Shown here piece by piece: positions 44,335 through 55,474 of a stretch of DNA of 64,000 nt. This stretch comes from Diabrotica undecimpunctata (Eukaryota; Arthropoda; Insecta; Coleoptera; Chrysomelidae), in NCBI RefSeq assembly GCF_040954645.1, contig NC_092806.1, positions 110,266,731-110,330,730 of the forward strand, read 5' to 3'. Within the stretch, counting starts at the first letter, position 1; every line of letters starts with the position of its first letter. Both the position numbers and the translations under genes were made by a program. The notes beneath the pieces were generated by a model. The model saw nothing but the letters and a program-made list of their open reading frames with translations, was not told where the DNA came from and ran no database searches.

Positions 44335-45205
44335 TCCAATTAAGTCGGCACCATATGTGAAACCTTTTTATTTTTAGTTTTATGAATTTTGTTAAATTGC
44401 TTTTAAAAGCACTATAGTTGTGGGATCTTTGTACAAGTCATTAAAAGATAAAGTACAGGAAACTGTACTTAAGCATTTTGGTCCATTCTGTCACAATAAA
44501 TGCATTGCTTATTGCTTTAAATTTAAAAATTTCCGCCAATGATGCCATAAAATGTAAAGCTTTGCACGTGTCAAGAATTAAATTTTCCTTCGACTTATAT
44601 GCACTAATAGCACACTCAAGTTTTTAACTTTTTCTATTTTTTAGATATTTTATATTTACTAACTGTCCAAAATCGTGTATTATTTTTAAGATAGTCAAAT
44701 AACGCCAAAACGGTAAGATTTAGACCGAATGTATGCTTAACAAATTATCTCGAGAATTCAATAAGAAATATAAAATGCAATGAAAGTCAAATAACGAAGT
44801 TAAGGACTACCTCCGATATAAACAAAAATAGCAGATGTTGACAAATATTTTCATTTTAAAGTTCACTATCGAAATCCTATGCAACTAAATTTTTAGATCT
44901 CAAAACCATTTAGATTGGCAGATACGTCTAATAGGTAACACCGTCAGACATATTAATTACTCAGTTAAATTTTAAAGCAACTTGCTTAAAATAATGTCTG
45001 AATTTATTAAATTATCACATAAACGAGAAGTATGACAGGTAAGAGGCAATCTTTCGCATTATAAACCAGGTAAAAATCCCGGTGATGAATTTACCTATCT
45101 GCGGTGATGAGTTTACCAATGTCCAAAGGATGCCGGTGATCAGTTTACTATATCTCCGAGGGTCTAATAATTTTATGGGGGGCTATAGTGATGAGTTCGT
45201 ACACG

Positions 45206-45582
45206 TCCGAAATATACCAGCGGAGTATGAACACCGGTAGCAAAGTTTTATGAAAAACTTTAAGAAGAAAAACAAAACAGATAATGAAAAAGCTAAAGGC
45301 AAATATAAGAAATATGCAACGTTTAAAACAAACAAAAAACTGTTCTTTCGAGATAGCGAATACTAAAAATGATGTTGAAAAAGACGATCTTATAAAAATA
45401 ACTACTTATAAAAAGATAAACAAAAAATCCAATTAAGTGCTGCAGGAAACCGGCTGAAATACGTAATTAAGTAAATGGAAACAAACAAAAAAGTATATAA
45501 AGATAGGAAATTACGTAAAAAAAAATAAAGAAATAGAAACCTATAAATTACATTATAGAATGAAAACAATAAAATAGAAATA
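45206..45582. other. AT-rich target DNA of the BEL element
   Basis: A-rich on the plus strand. No gene supported. Confidence 0.5.
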
Positions 45583-45587
45583 ATCAT

Positions 45588-45997
45588 TGTTAAAATCTAA
45601 ATGACCTGACGACGGATCTGTCGTCTTTGTAACGACGCAAGCATAGCTTGGCGACAGCTTGTCGCTAAGGGAAGATAAGTAAGAAGTCCCGTTACTTCTT
45701 AACGGAAAGATGGTAAAACCAACCCTCCTCCGGCAAACGGCAAAAGCATTCTGTTTCAATTCATCGAAGTAACAACATGTAGCATAATATTATAATATTA
45801 ATATATTTGTAATATTTTTTATTTTCATTACAAACAATTAAGTTTTTTCATATTATAACGTTTACATAGAAGTATTAAATAGTTTAATTTACGGTCTTGT
45901 GTTCCTTACTAAAACCACGGGAAGTCCAAATAATATTTAGCAACAAGTAACTGGAAGAATTCAAGATTTCCGTTTTCCACTGAACAGTTACACAACA
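45588..45997 (+). repeat. 5' LTR of BEL/Pao element
   Basis: 410 bp, TGTTAAAATC...ACAACA. Contains AT-rich sequence with TATAATATTAATATA around 45790, a possible promoter region. Matches the 3' LTR throughout by eye. Confidence 0.92.
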
Positions 45998-46000
45998 TAC

Positions 46001-46011
46001 TGGTCCTTCGA
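46001..46011 (+). other. Primer binding site, probably tRNA-Tyr
   Basis: TGGTCCTTCGA, three bases after the LTR, is the complement of the 3' end of eukaryotic tRNA-Tyr (...TCGAAGGA plus CCA). Pairing beyond 11 bases is not obvious. Confidence 0.7.
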
Positions 46012-46745
46012 TTTGGATGCTTGCTGCTTTGGAAATACGAAATATCAAAGGTTAGTGCTTTTCCTTTTACCTTTATTTCATTTTTTACATTTTCACATGA
46101 GATTTACATTTGATTTGTTTCAATTCGGTGGAAAACTACTTCTATCTTAATTGTTTGTTATTACTCACTATTTTGTACAACATACGAAACATTTATTTGA
46201 TTATTTTACCTGGTGTAAACGCGGTGGTGTACTATTACAGGGTTTTATTCCTTATTTTACATTTAAAAATAACTAATTTGATTTGTTTTTAAATAATTTC
46301 TGCATTCTTACACTACATCACTGAACATATATATTTTTACGTCCTATTTGGATGTATTTACTATAATTTGCTATAATTTACACTTTTGGGTTCTATAACC
46401 AATACGGTTCGTCATTTGCGTAATCGTAATCACACCTTATCGTCATTTCTACATCCTTTCTGGATATATTTGACATATTTTCTTAATTTACAACTTCTGG
46501 GTACTATTTACCAACCGATTCGGCTTTCCAACGATTCGGGCACGCTTTATAACTAAATAAAGCTACATCTAAATCACTTTAATCATTTACACATTTTCTG
46601 TGCTATTTTATTACAGCAATTTTATTATTTTATATTTTTTAAGCACAAAAAATTTACATTTAGTTACATTTTCATTTAACACACAAGTTATAATACTTAA
46701 CATTGTACCTTACTTATTTTACATTTAATAAATTTACTTGTCACT

Positions 46746-49700
46746 ATGGCTGAAGCTGCTGATAATGCTAAAATTAAACGCACTTCAATTAAGGGCACTT
46801 TAACTCGTTTCTCGAATTATTTTAACTCTGTCAAAGAGTTACCTGCAACTGAAATTAACTTTAGGGATTTACAGTTACGCCTTGAGAAAGTTGAGAAGCT
46901 CTATGACGATTTTGATAATGTTCAATCAATTATTGAGGCTGCTGACCCAAACTATACTACAAATGCATCCACTATTCATGACAAGGAACGAGCATCTTTT
47001 GAAAATCCATTCTTTTCTATCACTGGCCTAGCTAGAGAACTTCTTGCCAAACTTTCGACTCCTCCTGCTGGTCAGATATTCCAATCATCTACACCTTCCA
47101 CAAGTGAAGGTAACATTTCTCAACAAAATATACGTTTACCTACCATTAATTTACCTTCGTTTGAAGGCGACTACGACACCTGGTTATTTTTTCGAGACAC
47201 TTTCAACTCTATCATCCACACAAATTCCGAACTTTCGAACATACAAAAATTTCACTATTTGAGACTATCCTTAAAGGGCATTGCTGCAGATACAATACGC
47301 AATTTAGATATTTCTGATGCAACATATGCCACAGCATGGTCACTTTTAAGGGAAAGGTTTGAAAATAAACCACTTCTGGTTAATAACCACATCAAAAAGC
47401 TCTTCAATTTACCCAACATTTCTAGAAACTCACATAATGATTTGCGAGCCTTATTAGACGGTTTACAACGACATCTACGATCTCTTGAATCTTTACAAAT
47501 AGACATTACAGGTTGGGATCCTCTTATTATCTACTTAGTCACTACAAAATTGGACAACACATCTCACCGCGAATGGGAACAATCGTTGAAAGATAACGCT
47601 ACAAATTTACCCACATTAAATGAGCTCACAGAATTCTTAAAAGGAAAATGTAGAGTTCTGGAATCTCTTAATAATCACGATGATAAACTCCGCACCAAAG
47701 CAAAATCTTTTGTATCTACGAACAATAACAGCAACACTTTAAATTGTTCATTATGTTCACAAAATCATCTTATTTATTCGTGTCCTAATTTTAGCAAATT
47801 ACAGCCAACCTCTCGCTTAAACGAAGCAAAACGTTTAAAACTTTGCATCAATTGTTTACGTTCTGGACATCCTACTAAAAACTGCAAATCTTCTGGCTGT
47901 CGCAAATGTGGCAAACCTCATCATACGCTTTTGCATTTTCATAATTCTATTCAGAACACTCCAAATTTGGAAGCATCATCTTCTCAAACACCTTCTAATC
48001 AAACTACAAACTCCTTAACAACTCACAACCATTTTGCTAGTTCGTCGCAAATTTTACTGTCTACTGTTTTAATTAAGGTCTTTGACTCCAAAGGTAACAT
48101 GCATGAAGCTCGTGCACTGTTGGACAGTGGTTCGGAAAGTAATTTTATTACTCAACGGTTACTTAATACTTTAAAATTACCCACAACTGCAATTGATTTT
48201 TCTGTCTATGGCATAAATCAAACAAATTCTGTGGTTCATCTTAAAACTTCTCTTACCTTCAAATCAAATACAATCAACTTTACACGTACAATTTCTTGTT
48301 TAGTGATGCCTGAAATAACTGGAAGACTGCCTTCAGTCACACTAAACAGGGAATCTCTAAACATTCCCTCTAATGTTACATTAGCCGATCCACACTTTAA
48401 CGTTTCGTCTCCTATAGACATTTTAATCGGTGCAGACACATTTTGGGATCTCTTATGCGTTGGTCAAATTAAGCTATCACATGGTCAACCAACTTTACAC
48501 AAAACCAAGCTTGGCTGGATTGTATCCGGTCCTATACCTTTTCTTTCTCGTAACAAAACAAATTGTCACTTTTCTAGCAACAGAAATCTCGAAAATCAGT
48601 TACAGAAATTCTGGGAACTTGAAGAATTTCCAAGAACCAAGTTCTTTTCTGAAGAAGAACTTCAATGTGAGAAACACTTTAAAGAAACTACTTCCTTTGA
48701 TTCTACAGGCAGATTCATTGTCTCTCTTCCTTTAAAGTTACCTCTATCAAATCTTGGTAATTCAGAGATTTCAGCTACCAAACGTTTTTTCTCTTTGGAA
48801 AAGAAATTAAACTCTAACCCAACTTTGAAAGCAGATTACATTCAATTCATCAGTGAATACTCATCATTAAATCATATGTCTAAACTTCCTCCAAATTTAG
48901 TATCTCATCCAGACTTCTTTCTTCCTCATCATTGCGTTTACAAAGGTAACAAGATTCGTGTCGTATTTGACGGATCTGCTAAAACTGACACTGGCTTTTC
49001 GTTGAACGATATACTTATGGTAGGTCCTACACTACAAGACGATCTTTTTACTATTATTTTACGTTTTCGAAAACACAAATTTGCTTTAACTGCTGATATC
49101 GTTAAAATGTATCGACAAATTCTTATAAAGGAAAATCAGCGTTGTTTACAAAAAATATTGTGGCGATCTGATCCAAATTCATCTATTGAGACTTATACTC
49201 TAAATACTGTGACTTATGGCACTGCTTCCGCCAGCTTTTTAGCAACGCGATGTGTGCAAGAAGTAGCTCACATTTACTCTGACAAATTTCCTGATATTTC
49301 GTCTATCATTTTACGCGATTTTTACGTGGACGATCTCCATACCGGTGCTTCCACCTTAGACGAACTTAAACGCATTCAATCTTTAACCACTGAATTACTT
49401 TCAAAACATGGCTTTCATTTAAGTAAATGGAAATCAAATTCAACCGAATTAAAAATCGATAATATAGATAACACTCCTTTGGACATAGGTTCCAATGAAA
49501 CTGTCAAAACATTGGGTCTCTTTTGGAATCCCAAATTAGACGTTTTCTTCTTTAATGTTCAACCTACTGCAAACAATTCTAGGATTACTAAGAGACACAT
49601 TCTTTCTGCAATTTCGAAGATATTTGATCCTCTTGGTCTCTTAGCAGCAGTTACAATAACCGCTAAGATCATTCTACAAGACTTATGGCGTCTAAAAATT

Positions 49701-51863
49701 TCCTGGGATGAAGTTGTACCCATGGATATTCATACAAAATGGTCAAATTATCAATCCCAATTAGTCAATCTTAATAAATTACAATTCCCTAGATATATTA
49801 CTGTTTCAAATTTTACATCCATACAATTACATGGATTTTCCGATGCGTCTACTGCAGCATATGGTGCTTGTATTTTTATTCGTTCCTTAGATGCTCAAGG
49901 AAATATAAGTTGTTATTTACTCTGTGCCAAAACCAGGGTAGCTCCTTTGAAACATATTCTTACAGTTCCCCGACTTGAACTTTCTGGAGCCCTACTCTTA
50001 TCTGAATTGGTGGACAAAGTAAAGCAATCACTACAAATTAATTTTGATGAAATTGTTTATTGGTGTGATTCCAACATTGTTCTAGCATGGATCAATACAT
50101 CTCCCAACTTGTTAAAACCTTTCGTTGCGAACAGGATTTCACAGATTCAATCGTTGACTAATTCTAATTCCTGGAGATATATAAACACACAGGAAAATCC
50201 TGCAGATTTATTATCACGTGGTATTTCACCTACGGCACTACAAAATTCCGATCTATGGTTTCATGGCCCTCCATGGCTTTTATTATCTGAAAATTTATGG
50301 CCTCATCAACCCTTCAAACAGGTTAAAATTCCTGAACTTCGATCTTCTGTTAATCTATCCGTAAGAATTTGCATGAATCTCGACATTATTTACAAAATTT
50401 CTTCCTTAACTAAATTACAACGAATTGTAGCCTACATATTACGTTTCTGCAAAAATTCCAGGCTAACCATGCCAGAAAGAACCTTCACCAATTTAACATG
50501 TGAAGAAATTGCCTGTTCTCTGATTTGTCTTATTCGCATTGTGCAAAATCAGTCTTTTTCTGATGATTTCACACATCTCAAAAAGCATGGCAAGGTCGAT
50601 CATAAAAGCAAACTTCTCACCCTGAATCCTTTTCTTGATCAAGATGACATAATTCGAGTTGGTGGAAGAATTCACAACGCTGACATCTCATACGAGAGAA
50701 AGCATCCCATCGTAATTCCACAAAAACATCATTTTACAGACATACTTGTACGGCATGAACACATGAAATTACAGCATGCTGGTCCACAGCTACTTTTATC
50801 TTCCTTGCGAGAGAAATATTGGCCTCTCAATGGACGCTATGTCGTTAGAAAGGTTGTGAGAAACTGCATCACATGTTTCAAGGCAGCTCCAAAACTCGAA
50901 ACTTATTTAATGGGTAATCTACCTTCTTCACGTCTTACTCCTTCACGACCCTTTACCCACTCGGGACTTGATTATGCTGGACCTTTTCTTTTAAAGGACC
51001 GTCTTACGAGGAACTACAAGACTATTAAGGGTTATGTAGCACTTTTTATTTGTCTGGCCACAAAGGCTATACACTTGGAGGTTGTGAGTAGTCTGACTAC
51101 GGAATGCTTTATAGCAGCTTTAAGACGCTTTACTTCTCGACGGGGTAAATGCGCTTCTATTCTTTCCGATAACGGGAGCACATTTAAAGGTGCCAACAAT
51201 GAACTTTCCAACTTTCTCAAAACTAACAATTCTGCCATACATGACAGACTCTCTTCTGAGGGTATCGATTGGAAATTCATTCCGCCGCGTTCACCTCATT
51301 TTGGTGGTATCTGGGAAGCAGGGGTAAAATCGGTAAAATACCATCTTAAACGAGTAATTAGCAATACGGTTCTCTCCTATGAGGAGTTTTCCACTGTTAT
51401 GATTCAAATTGAAGCAATTCTCAATTCCAGACCTCTTTTTCCTATGTCTAATGACCCCTCAGACCTACTTCCTCTCACACCTGCACATTTTCTGGTTGGA
51501 TCACCTCTCACATCAGTTCCTGACCGCAATCTGTTAGATGTTATGGAAAACAGGTTGAGCAGATTTCAAAGGGTGCAGCAAATGGTGCAATGTTATTGGA
51601 CACGATGGTCCAAAGAATACGTCTCTTCTCTTCAGCAACGCGTCAAGTGGAAGAAACAATGCAGTTCCCTTCTCAAGATTGGTTCCCTAGTACTTGTTAA
51701 AGAAGATGGACTGGAACCTCTTAGATGGACCTTAGGTAGAGTAACTGACATCCATGCCGGCAGTGACGGAATTGTGCGTAGTGTAACGCTAAAAACAAAC
51801 TCTGGCGTATACAAACGTCCGGTTGTGAAGTTATGTGTACTACCGAACGAAAATCAACTTTAG
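46746..51863 (+). CDS. gag-pol: BEL/Pao Gag-Pol polyprotein (1705 residues)
   Basis: Single frame from ATG 46746 to TAG 51861. Gag-like N-terminal region with the Pao-type LPSFEGDYDTWLFFRDTF segment (DUF1759-like). Zinc knuckles follow around residues 335-395 (CSLCSQNH..., CINCLRSGHPTKNC, CRKCGKPHH). Aspartic protease LLDSGSESNF with catalytic Asp at 48123. Reverse transcriptase: VVFDGSAKT, ADIVKMYRQI, catalytic YVDD at 49323-49334. RNase H: FSDASTAAYGA, and later CDSNIVLAW. Integrase: H-H-C-C zinc domain near 50750-50880, then Asp 50970, Asp 51168, Glu 51315 (48 residues between the last two, usual for this group). The C-terminal 90 residues match DUF5641. All catalytic residues are present. 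gag and pol share one frame, so no frameshift is needed. Confidence 0.95.
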   Translation: MAEAADNAKIKRTSIKGTLTRFSNYFNSVKELPATEINFRDLQLRLEKVEKLYDDFDNVQSIIEAADPNYTTNASTIHDKERASFENPFFSITGLARELLAKLSTPPAGQIFQSSTPSTSEGNISQQNIRLPTINLPSFEGDYDTWLFFRDTFNSIIHTNSELSNIQKFHYLRLSLKGIAADTIRNLDISDATYATAWSLLRERFENKPLLVNNHIKKLFNLPNISRNSHNDLRALLDGLQRHLRSLESLQIDITGWDPLIIYLVTTKLDNTSHREWEQSLKDNATNLPTLNELTEFLKGKCRVLESLNNHDDKLRTKAKSFVSTNNNSNTLNCSLCSQNHLIYSCPNFSKLQPTSRLNEAKRLKLCINCLRSGHPTKNCKSSGCRKCGKPHHTLLHFHNSIQNTPNLEASSSQTPSNQTTNSLTTHNHFASSSQILLSTVLIKVFDSKGNMHEARALLDSGSESNFITQRLLNTLKLPTTAIDFSVYGINQTNSVVHLKTSLTFKSNTINFTRTISCLVMPEITGRLPSVTLNRESLNIPSNVTLADPHFNVSSPIDILIGADTFWDLLCVGQIKLSHGQPTLHKTKLGWIVSGPIPFLSRNKTNCHFSSNRNLENQLQKFWELEEFPRTKFFSEEELQCEKHFKETTSFDSTGRFIVSLPLKLPLSNLGNSEISATKRFFSLEKKLNSNPTLKADYIQFISEYSSLNHMSKLPPNLVSHPDFFLPHHCVYKGNKIRVVFDGSAKTDTGFSLNDILMVGPTLQDDLFTIILRFRKHKFALTADIVKMYRQILIKENQRCLQKILWRSDPNSSIETYTLNTVTYGTASASFLATRCVQEVAHIYSDKFPDISSIILRDFYVDDLHTGASTLDELKRIQSLTTELLSKHGFHLSKWKSNSTELKIDNIDNTPLDIGSNETVKTLGLFWNPKLDVFFFNVQPTANNSRITKRHILSAISKIFDPLGLLAAVTITAKIILQDLWRLKISWDEVVPMDIHTKWSNYQSQLVNLNKLQFPRYITVSNFTSIQLHGFSDASTAAYGACIFIRSLDAQGNISCYLLCAKTRVAPLKHILTVPRLELSGALLLSELVDKVKQSLQINFDEIVYWCDSNIVLAWINTSPNLLKPFVANRISQIQSLTNSNSWRYINTQENPADLLSRGISPTALQNSDLWFHGPPWLLLSENLWPHQPFKQVKIPELRSSVNLSVRICMNLDIIYKISSLTKLQRIVAYILRFCKNSRLTMPERTFTNLTCEEIACSLICLIRIVQNQSFSDDFTHLKKHGKVDHKSKLLTLNPFLDQDDIIRVGGRIHNADISYERKHPIVIPQKHHFTDILVRHEHMKLQHAGPQLLLSSLREKYWPLNGRYVVRKVVRNCITCFKAAPKLETYLMGNLPSSRLTPSRPFTHSGLDYAGPFLLKDRLTRNYKTIKGYVALFICLATKAIHLEVVSSLTTECFIAALRRFTSRRGKCASILSDNGSTFKGANNELSNFLKTNNSAIHDRLSSEGIDWKFIPPRSPHFGGIWEAGVKSVKYHLKRVISNTVLSYEEFSTVMIQIEAILNSRPLFPMSNDPSDLLPLTPAHFLVGSPLTSVPDRNLLDVMENRLSRFQRVQQMVQCYWTRWSKEYVSSLQQRVKWKKQCSSLLKIGSLVLVKEDGLEPLRWTLGRVTDIHAGSDGIVRSVTLKTNSGVYKRPVVKLCVLPNENQL

Positions 51864-51923
51864 TTTTTCATATTGACTTTTGGACATTATATATTTGAGT
51901 TTTTTGAACCCCCTTATGGCGTT

Positions 51924-51939
51924 CAAAGGGGGCGGCTTA
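51924..51939 (+). other. Polypurine tract of BEL/Pao element
   Basis: The G-rich CAAAGGGGGCGGCTTA directly precedes the 3' LTR start at 51940. The exact primer boundary is uncertain because the last bases include pyrimidines. Confidence 0.6.
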
Positions 51940-52349
51940 TGTTAAAATCTAAATGACCTGACGACGGATCTGTCGTCTTTGTAACGACGCAAGCATAGCT
52001 TGGCGACAGCTTGTCGCTAAGGGAAGATAAGTAAGAAGTCCCGTTACTTCTTAACGGAAAGATGGTAAAACCAACCCTCCTCCGGCAAACGGCAAAAGCA
52101 TTCTGTTTCAATTCATCGAAGTAACAACATGTAGCATAATATTATAATATTAATATATTTGTAATATTTTTTATTTTCATTACAAACAATTAAGTTTTTT
52201 CATATTATAACGTTTACATAGAAGTATTAAATAGTTTAATTTACGGTCTTGTGTTCCTTACTAAAACCACGGGAAGTCCAAATAATATTTAGCAACAAGT
52301 AACTGGAAGAATTCAAGATTTCCGTTTTCCACTGAACAGTTACACAACA
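51940..52349 (+). repeat. 3' LTR of BEL/Pao element
   Basis: 410 bp, read as identical to 45588-45997. The same 57-residue chance minus-strand reading occurs in both LTRs, consistent with identity over that part. Confidence 0.92.
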
Positions 52350-52354
52350 ATCAT

Positions 52355-54518
52355 TTTCCCATCTATTCTACGAAGAAAACGCGACAAGAATGACATGACT
52401 TAGATAAACCACATGAAGAATTATTATTATAAATAGGACAAAAGAACCTATACAATAATAAAAAACATAAATAAAACGTTTAAAAGCATTAAATGCAAAA
52501 TTAACAGTTCAGTTCACAAGACTGAATCACTCACTTAATCCCCAAATAACGTACATTTTGATTTCGAAACGATTAATTGGCTCCTATTTAAATAAATTGA
52601 TTCAAATGTGGAATGGGACGATGTTTCAGTTTGATTAAAAATTTGGACGTCCATGATAATAAAAAGGCCTATTAAAGGCTCGTAAAAGAACAAGTTGGAA
52701 TGTATTCTTCTTCATTCTTCGTAATTAGGAATAATACCGGTTTTTTTCGATTGTGAAAACGCATTTTGACGGTAAGGTTGATACCCCTTGGACATTAATG
52801 GTATTGGGCTGTTCATTAAAAAATGTTTCACTTCTTGCTGGGTGATAGAAAACGAAAGAAACTGTTATCTGTATTTCGTCATCTAAAGTAATAATTATGT
52901 AGCAACAGAATATCAAAACCTAGTTTAAAATAATTCCTAATATAATATTATTATTTATAAAAACTAATACTCGTGCTTTGACATTATAATTATTTTCTTT
53001 CCATATTTTCTATACCCAACTACAAACCTTCGATGTAAGGCTCATTATTGTTATCTACATCTACATAGATTTAATTACATGGTATTTTTCGACTAAGTGC
53101 TCATTCTTGAAGCTCACGTATATGGAATAAGATTAAACGTTTAGTTTCAATAATTTCAATTAAGATACTATCTAAACACCATATTCTGTCATGTAATGTA
53201 AAGCTATCTATTCTTATGGAAATGATAGCTTGCAAAAAATGAGCCAAAGCATTACGCGACAATTAAAAGTAATAACAACGACTTACGACTCCAAAATCTA
53301 TAGAAAGTAAATAAGAAAATGATATACAGGCATGGAAAAAATATCTGACTATAGGGCATTAAGACAACGCAACTAACTGAGAAAAAATATTATATAGACT
53401 TGTATGTCCGAGAGATTAACATGTAACCACATGTCTGTGATAGACCCCTAAGCACTATGGGCAGTCTTGTCTGTACATTGTTGGCCAAAGAAAGTTTATT
53501 TTTTAGATGATCTGTCTGTCTGTTTAGAATGCCACGTTAACAAAACCAGAAATCAATCTAATGCGTGTTAAAAACAAGCTCGTATGTCGATACTAATTTC
53601 ATACTATATTCGGTCTCTCTCTGTTAGCAAAACAACCTCATACTGTTCTTTTCGCACTAATTATGCGTACAATATGCGGCTGTCATATTACCACAACTGT
53701 ATTTTACAAGACCCTAAACGATGGTACAGTAGGCGGTATAGTAGACTAGCGCGAAGCTTCATACTTTTTTTCGAAGCGTTTTCTGTGTTTTTAAAATTTA
53801 GACAATATTTTTAAAAATAAATAAAGTAATTTTATTATTTATATTTTAACAAAATTAATATGTTTGCTTCTAACGCCACCTGCTAACGAATTAACAAAGC
53901 ATCTGCTATTTACTTTTGACAGACTTGTCAAATTCAGGAAAATATTAAATTAATAATAAAATATAAATAAATATCATTTGATAGTAAATTTATTTATTAT
54001 ATAAACTAAATAAGATTTTTAAAAATAATAATTGTATTTATATGAAATTATTTTAAAACGAGAAATGTCAAAAAATATTTAATCAAATGATTAATGTTGT
54101 TATAAATTAGGTGACATACATGACTATTAAATTTTGATAATCGTTACGAATCGAATCTTTTATTGGCAGATATTCTTTTAATTTTTTGCTTCTCTTTTAA
54201 TTTAAACCTACTTAGAATAAATATATGATGACTAGAAACGAATTGATCAAGAGTAGTGAATAGATGTGAAGAACCGCTATGTCGTGACGCTAGCCATGAC
54301 GCCTTCTCGTGGCTATAGTTCCGTGACGCTCGTCTCAGTATTTTACTATAGAGAAAAAAATAATACAACGCAAGTATAAAGGCTTCGCCCCAAAAATAAT
54401 TACACTTTTTAATCTTTAAATTTCTGAATGCACCAATACATAATTTTGTACGTGTTTTTATACAATTTTTATACTGGGTTTTTCAATTTTCTTTTTAGCA
54501 TCTGCCTTCCAGTGTAAC
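52355..54518. other. Unannotated AT-rich region
   Basis: No gene or complete transposon recognised. 53320-53560 has the flavour of a decayed DNA-transposon end (CATGGAAAAAATATCTGACT), without a partner end that I can find. Confidence 0.4.
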
Positions 54519-54524
54519 CTCCCC

Positions 54525-54700
54525 AAGGCAGCGATACCCAAGTGGTCGATTATGATCGACCGGTCAATTTCGACAGCTTCGGGAGTCGATCACGAAAGAA
54601 TTCAAATAAAAATTAATCAGGTGTGGTTCGTGGTGCCTCGTTGAAATATTGCAGACTTCTGAGGCAAGGCGACCGCGCGACGTTCGACGAATGTCACTGA
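54525..54700 (+). mobile_element. Possible hAT-type transposon terminus
   Basis: CAGCGATACCCAAGTGG resembles the CAG.G.T.CCCAA terminal repeats of hAT transposons. Within the next 120 bases the word GGTCGATTATGATCGACC forms a palindrome and more CGAC/GTCG words follow. No matching inverted end was found downstream, so this may be a solo end or truncated copy. Confidence 0.4.
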
Positions 54701-54954
54701 TTCTTCTTGAATGTCTCGTTTCATATATATTTGCGGCGACCGCGACGGAGCATTATGTCAGACTTTATTAAATGCAAAAGACTTATATGTTTTGTATATA
54801 CTTATGACCAATGAATTAATTGAAAAGAAAAGTATTTTAAAAGTAAAATTAAAGACAGTCAAGATTTCCTTTCACGCAAAAATAGTCTATGTATCTGTTG
54901 AGTGTTTCGAAACTATTTTACGTATTTTAAAAGTGTGTAAAATATTTAATTCCT

Positions 54955-55470
54955 AGCTGAGAGCTTTCGGCTTACAAAGCCATCGTCAAAGCTATGGTCA
55001 AAATTTAAAAATACCACTACGAAAGATGAGAGGAGATACGAAAGACCACTACTATTGGTCAAAAAATACAAATTTTTTTCTTGAAAAGGTAAAAAACTTT
55101 TCGAGAAACTTTTTTTAAAAAACGAAAGTACTAAAAATACTTAAACAAGACAGCGCATTAAAAGACTCCATAAAAACATTTTAACAAGTTTTACGAGTGC
55201 AAGCACCCAATCATCTGGTTAGAGTTGTCAGACCTGTCGTCTCAACTCTATCCAGATCTCTATCCAGCAACCTGTCGTTTGCCAAATTTATTGGCTTCTT
55301 AATGGTGGCTCTTCGGAGAGAATAGTCAGTTTTACTCTCATTTATTAGTTCTCTTATGTAGTCATTAATTGCCTTTTATTTGCCTAATTTCACTGTAAGT
55401 CCCTTGCAGCATTACTTCATTTAGTTTTATCAAATAGAGCTCTACAGCTACAGCACTGTCAACTCCTGTG
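54955..55470 (-). pseudogene. Undetermined retroelement debris, minus strand
   Basis: 54955-55020 (GAGAGCTTTCGGCTTACAAA) resembles the Penelope-type terminal words. From 55470 down to 55180 the minus strand reads pieces such as INDYIRELINESKTDYSLRR and ATIKKPINLANDRLL, which look like protein but are interrupted and which I cannot assign. Confidence 0.35.
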
Positions 55471-55474
55471 GGTC

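Larger units (their letters stand above)
43522..45205. mobile_element. Copy C, longest member of the CTCATCAC-ended repeat family
   Basis: Begins GTACACGTAAACTCATCACC and ends GTGATGAGTTCGTACACG. The left block (43528-43806) matches copy A up to CTACCTAAAA. The right block (about 44780-45202) matches copies A and B. The middle, about 1 kb, is found only here. It contains a FLYWCH-type exon (43850-44040), a (TA) microsatellite (44258-44329) and unrecognised sequence. Copies A and B behave as internally deleted derivatives of this longer form. Confidence 0.7.
45583..52354 (+). mobile_element. Complete BEL/Pao retroelement
   Basis: Element 45588-52349 (6762 bp), LTRs 410 bp each and read as identical, target duplication ATCAT at 45583-45587 and 52350-52354. 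Contains a tRNA-Tyr-type primer site, a 750-bp leader, one 1705-codon gag-pol frame and a G-rich polypurine tract. Domain order PR-RT-RH-IN with a zinc-knuckle Gag and a C-terminal DUF5641-like segment is diagnostic for BEL/Pao. No env. No stop or frameshift found. LTR identity points to a very recent insertion. Confidence 0.94.

Noticed and set aside
45553..45759. 68-codon minus-strand frame, repeated at 51923-52111
   Set aside because: Both lie in the two LTRs of the BEL element and share sequence only because the LTRs are identical. No protein motif.
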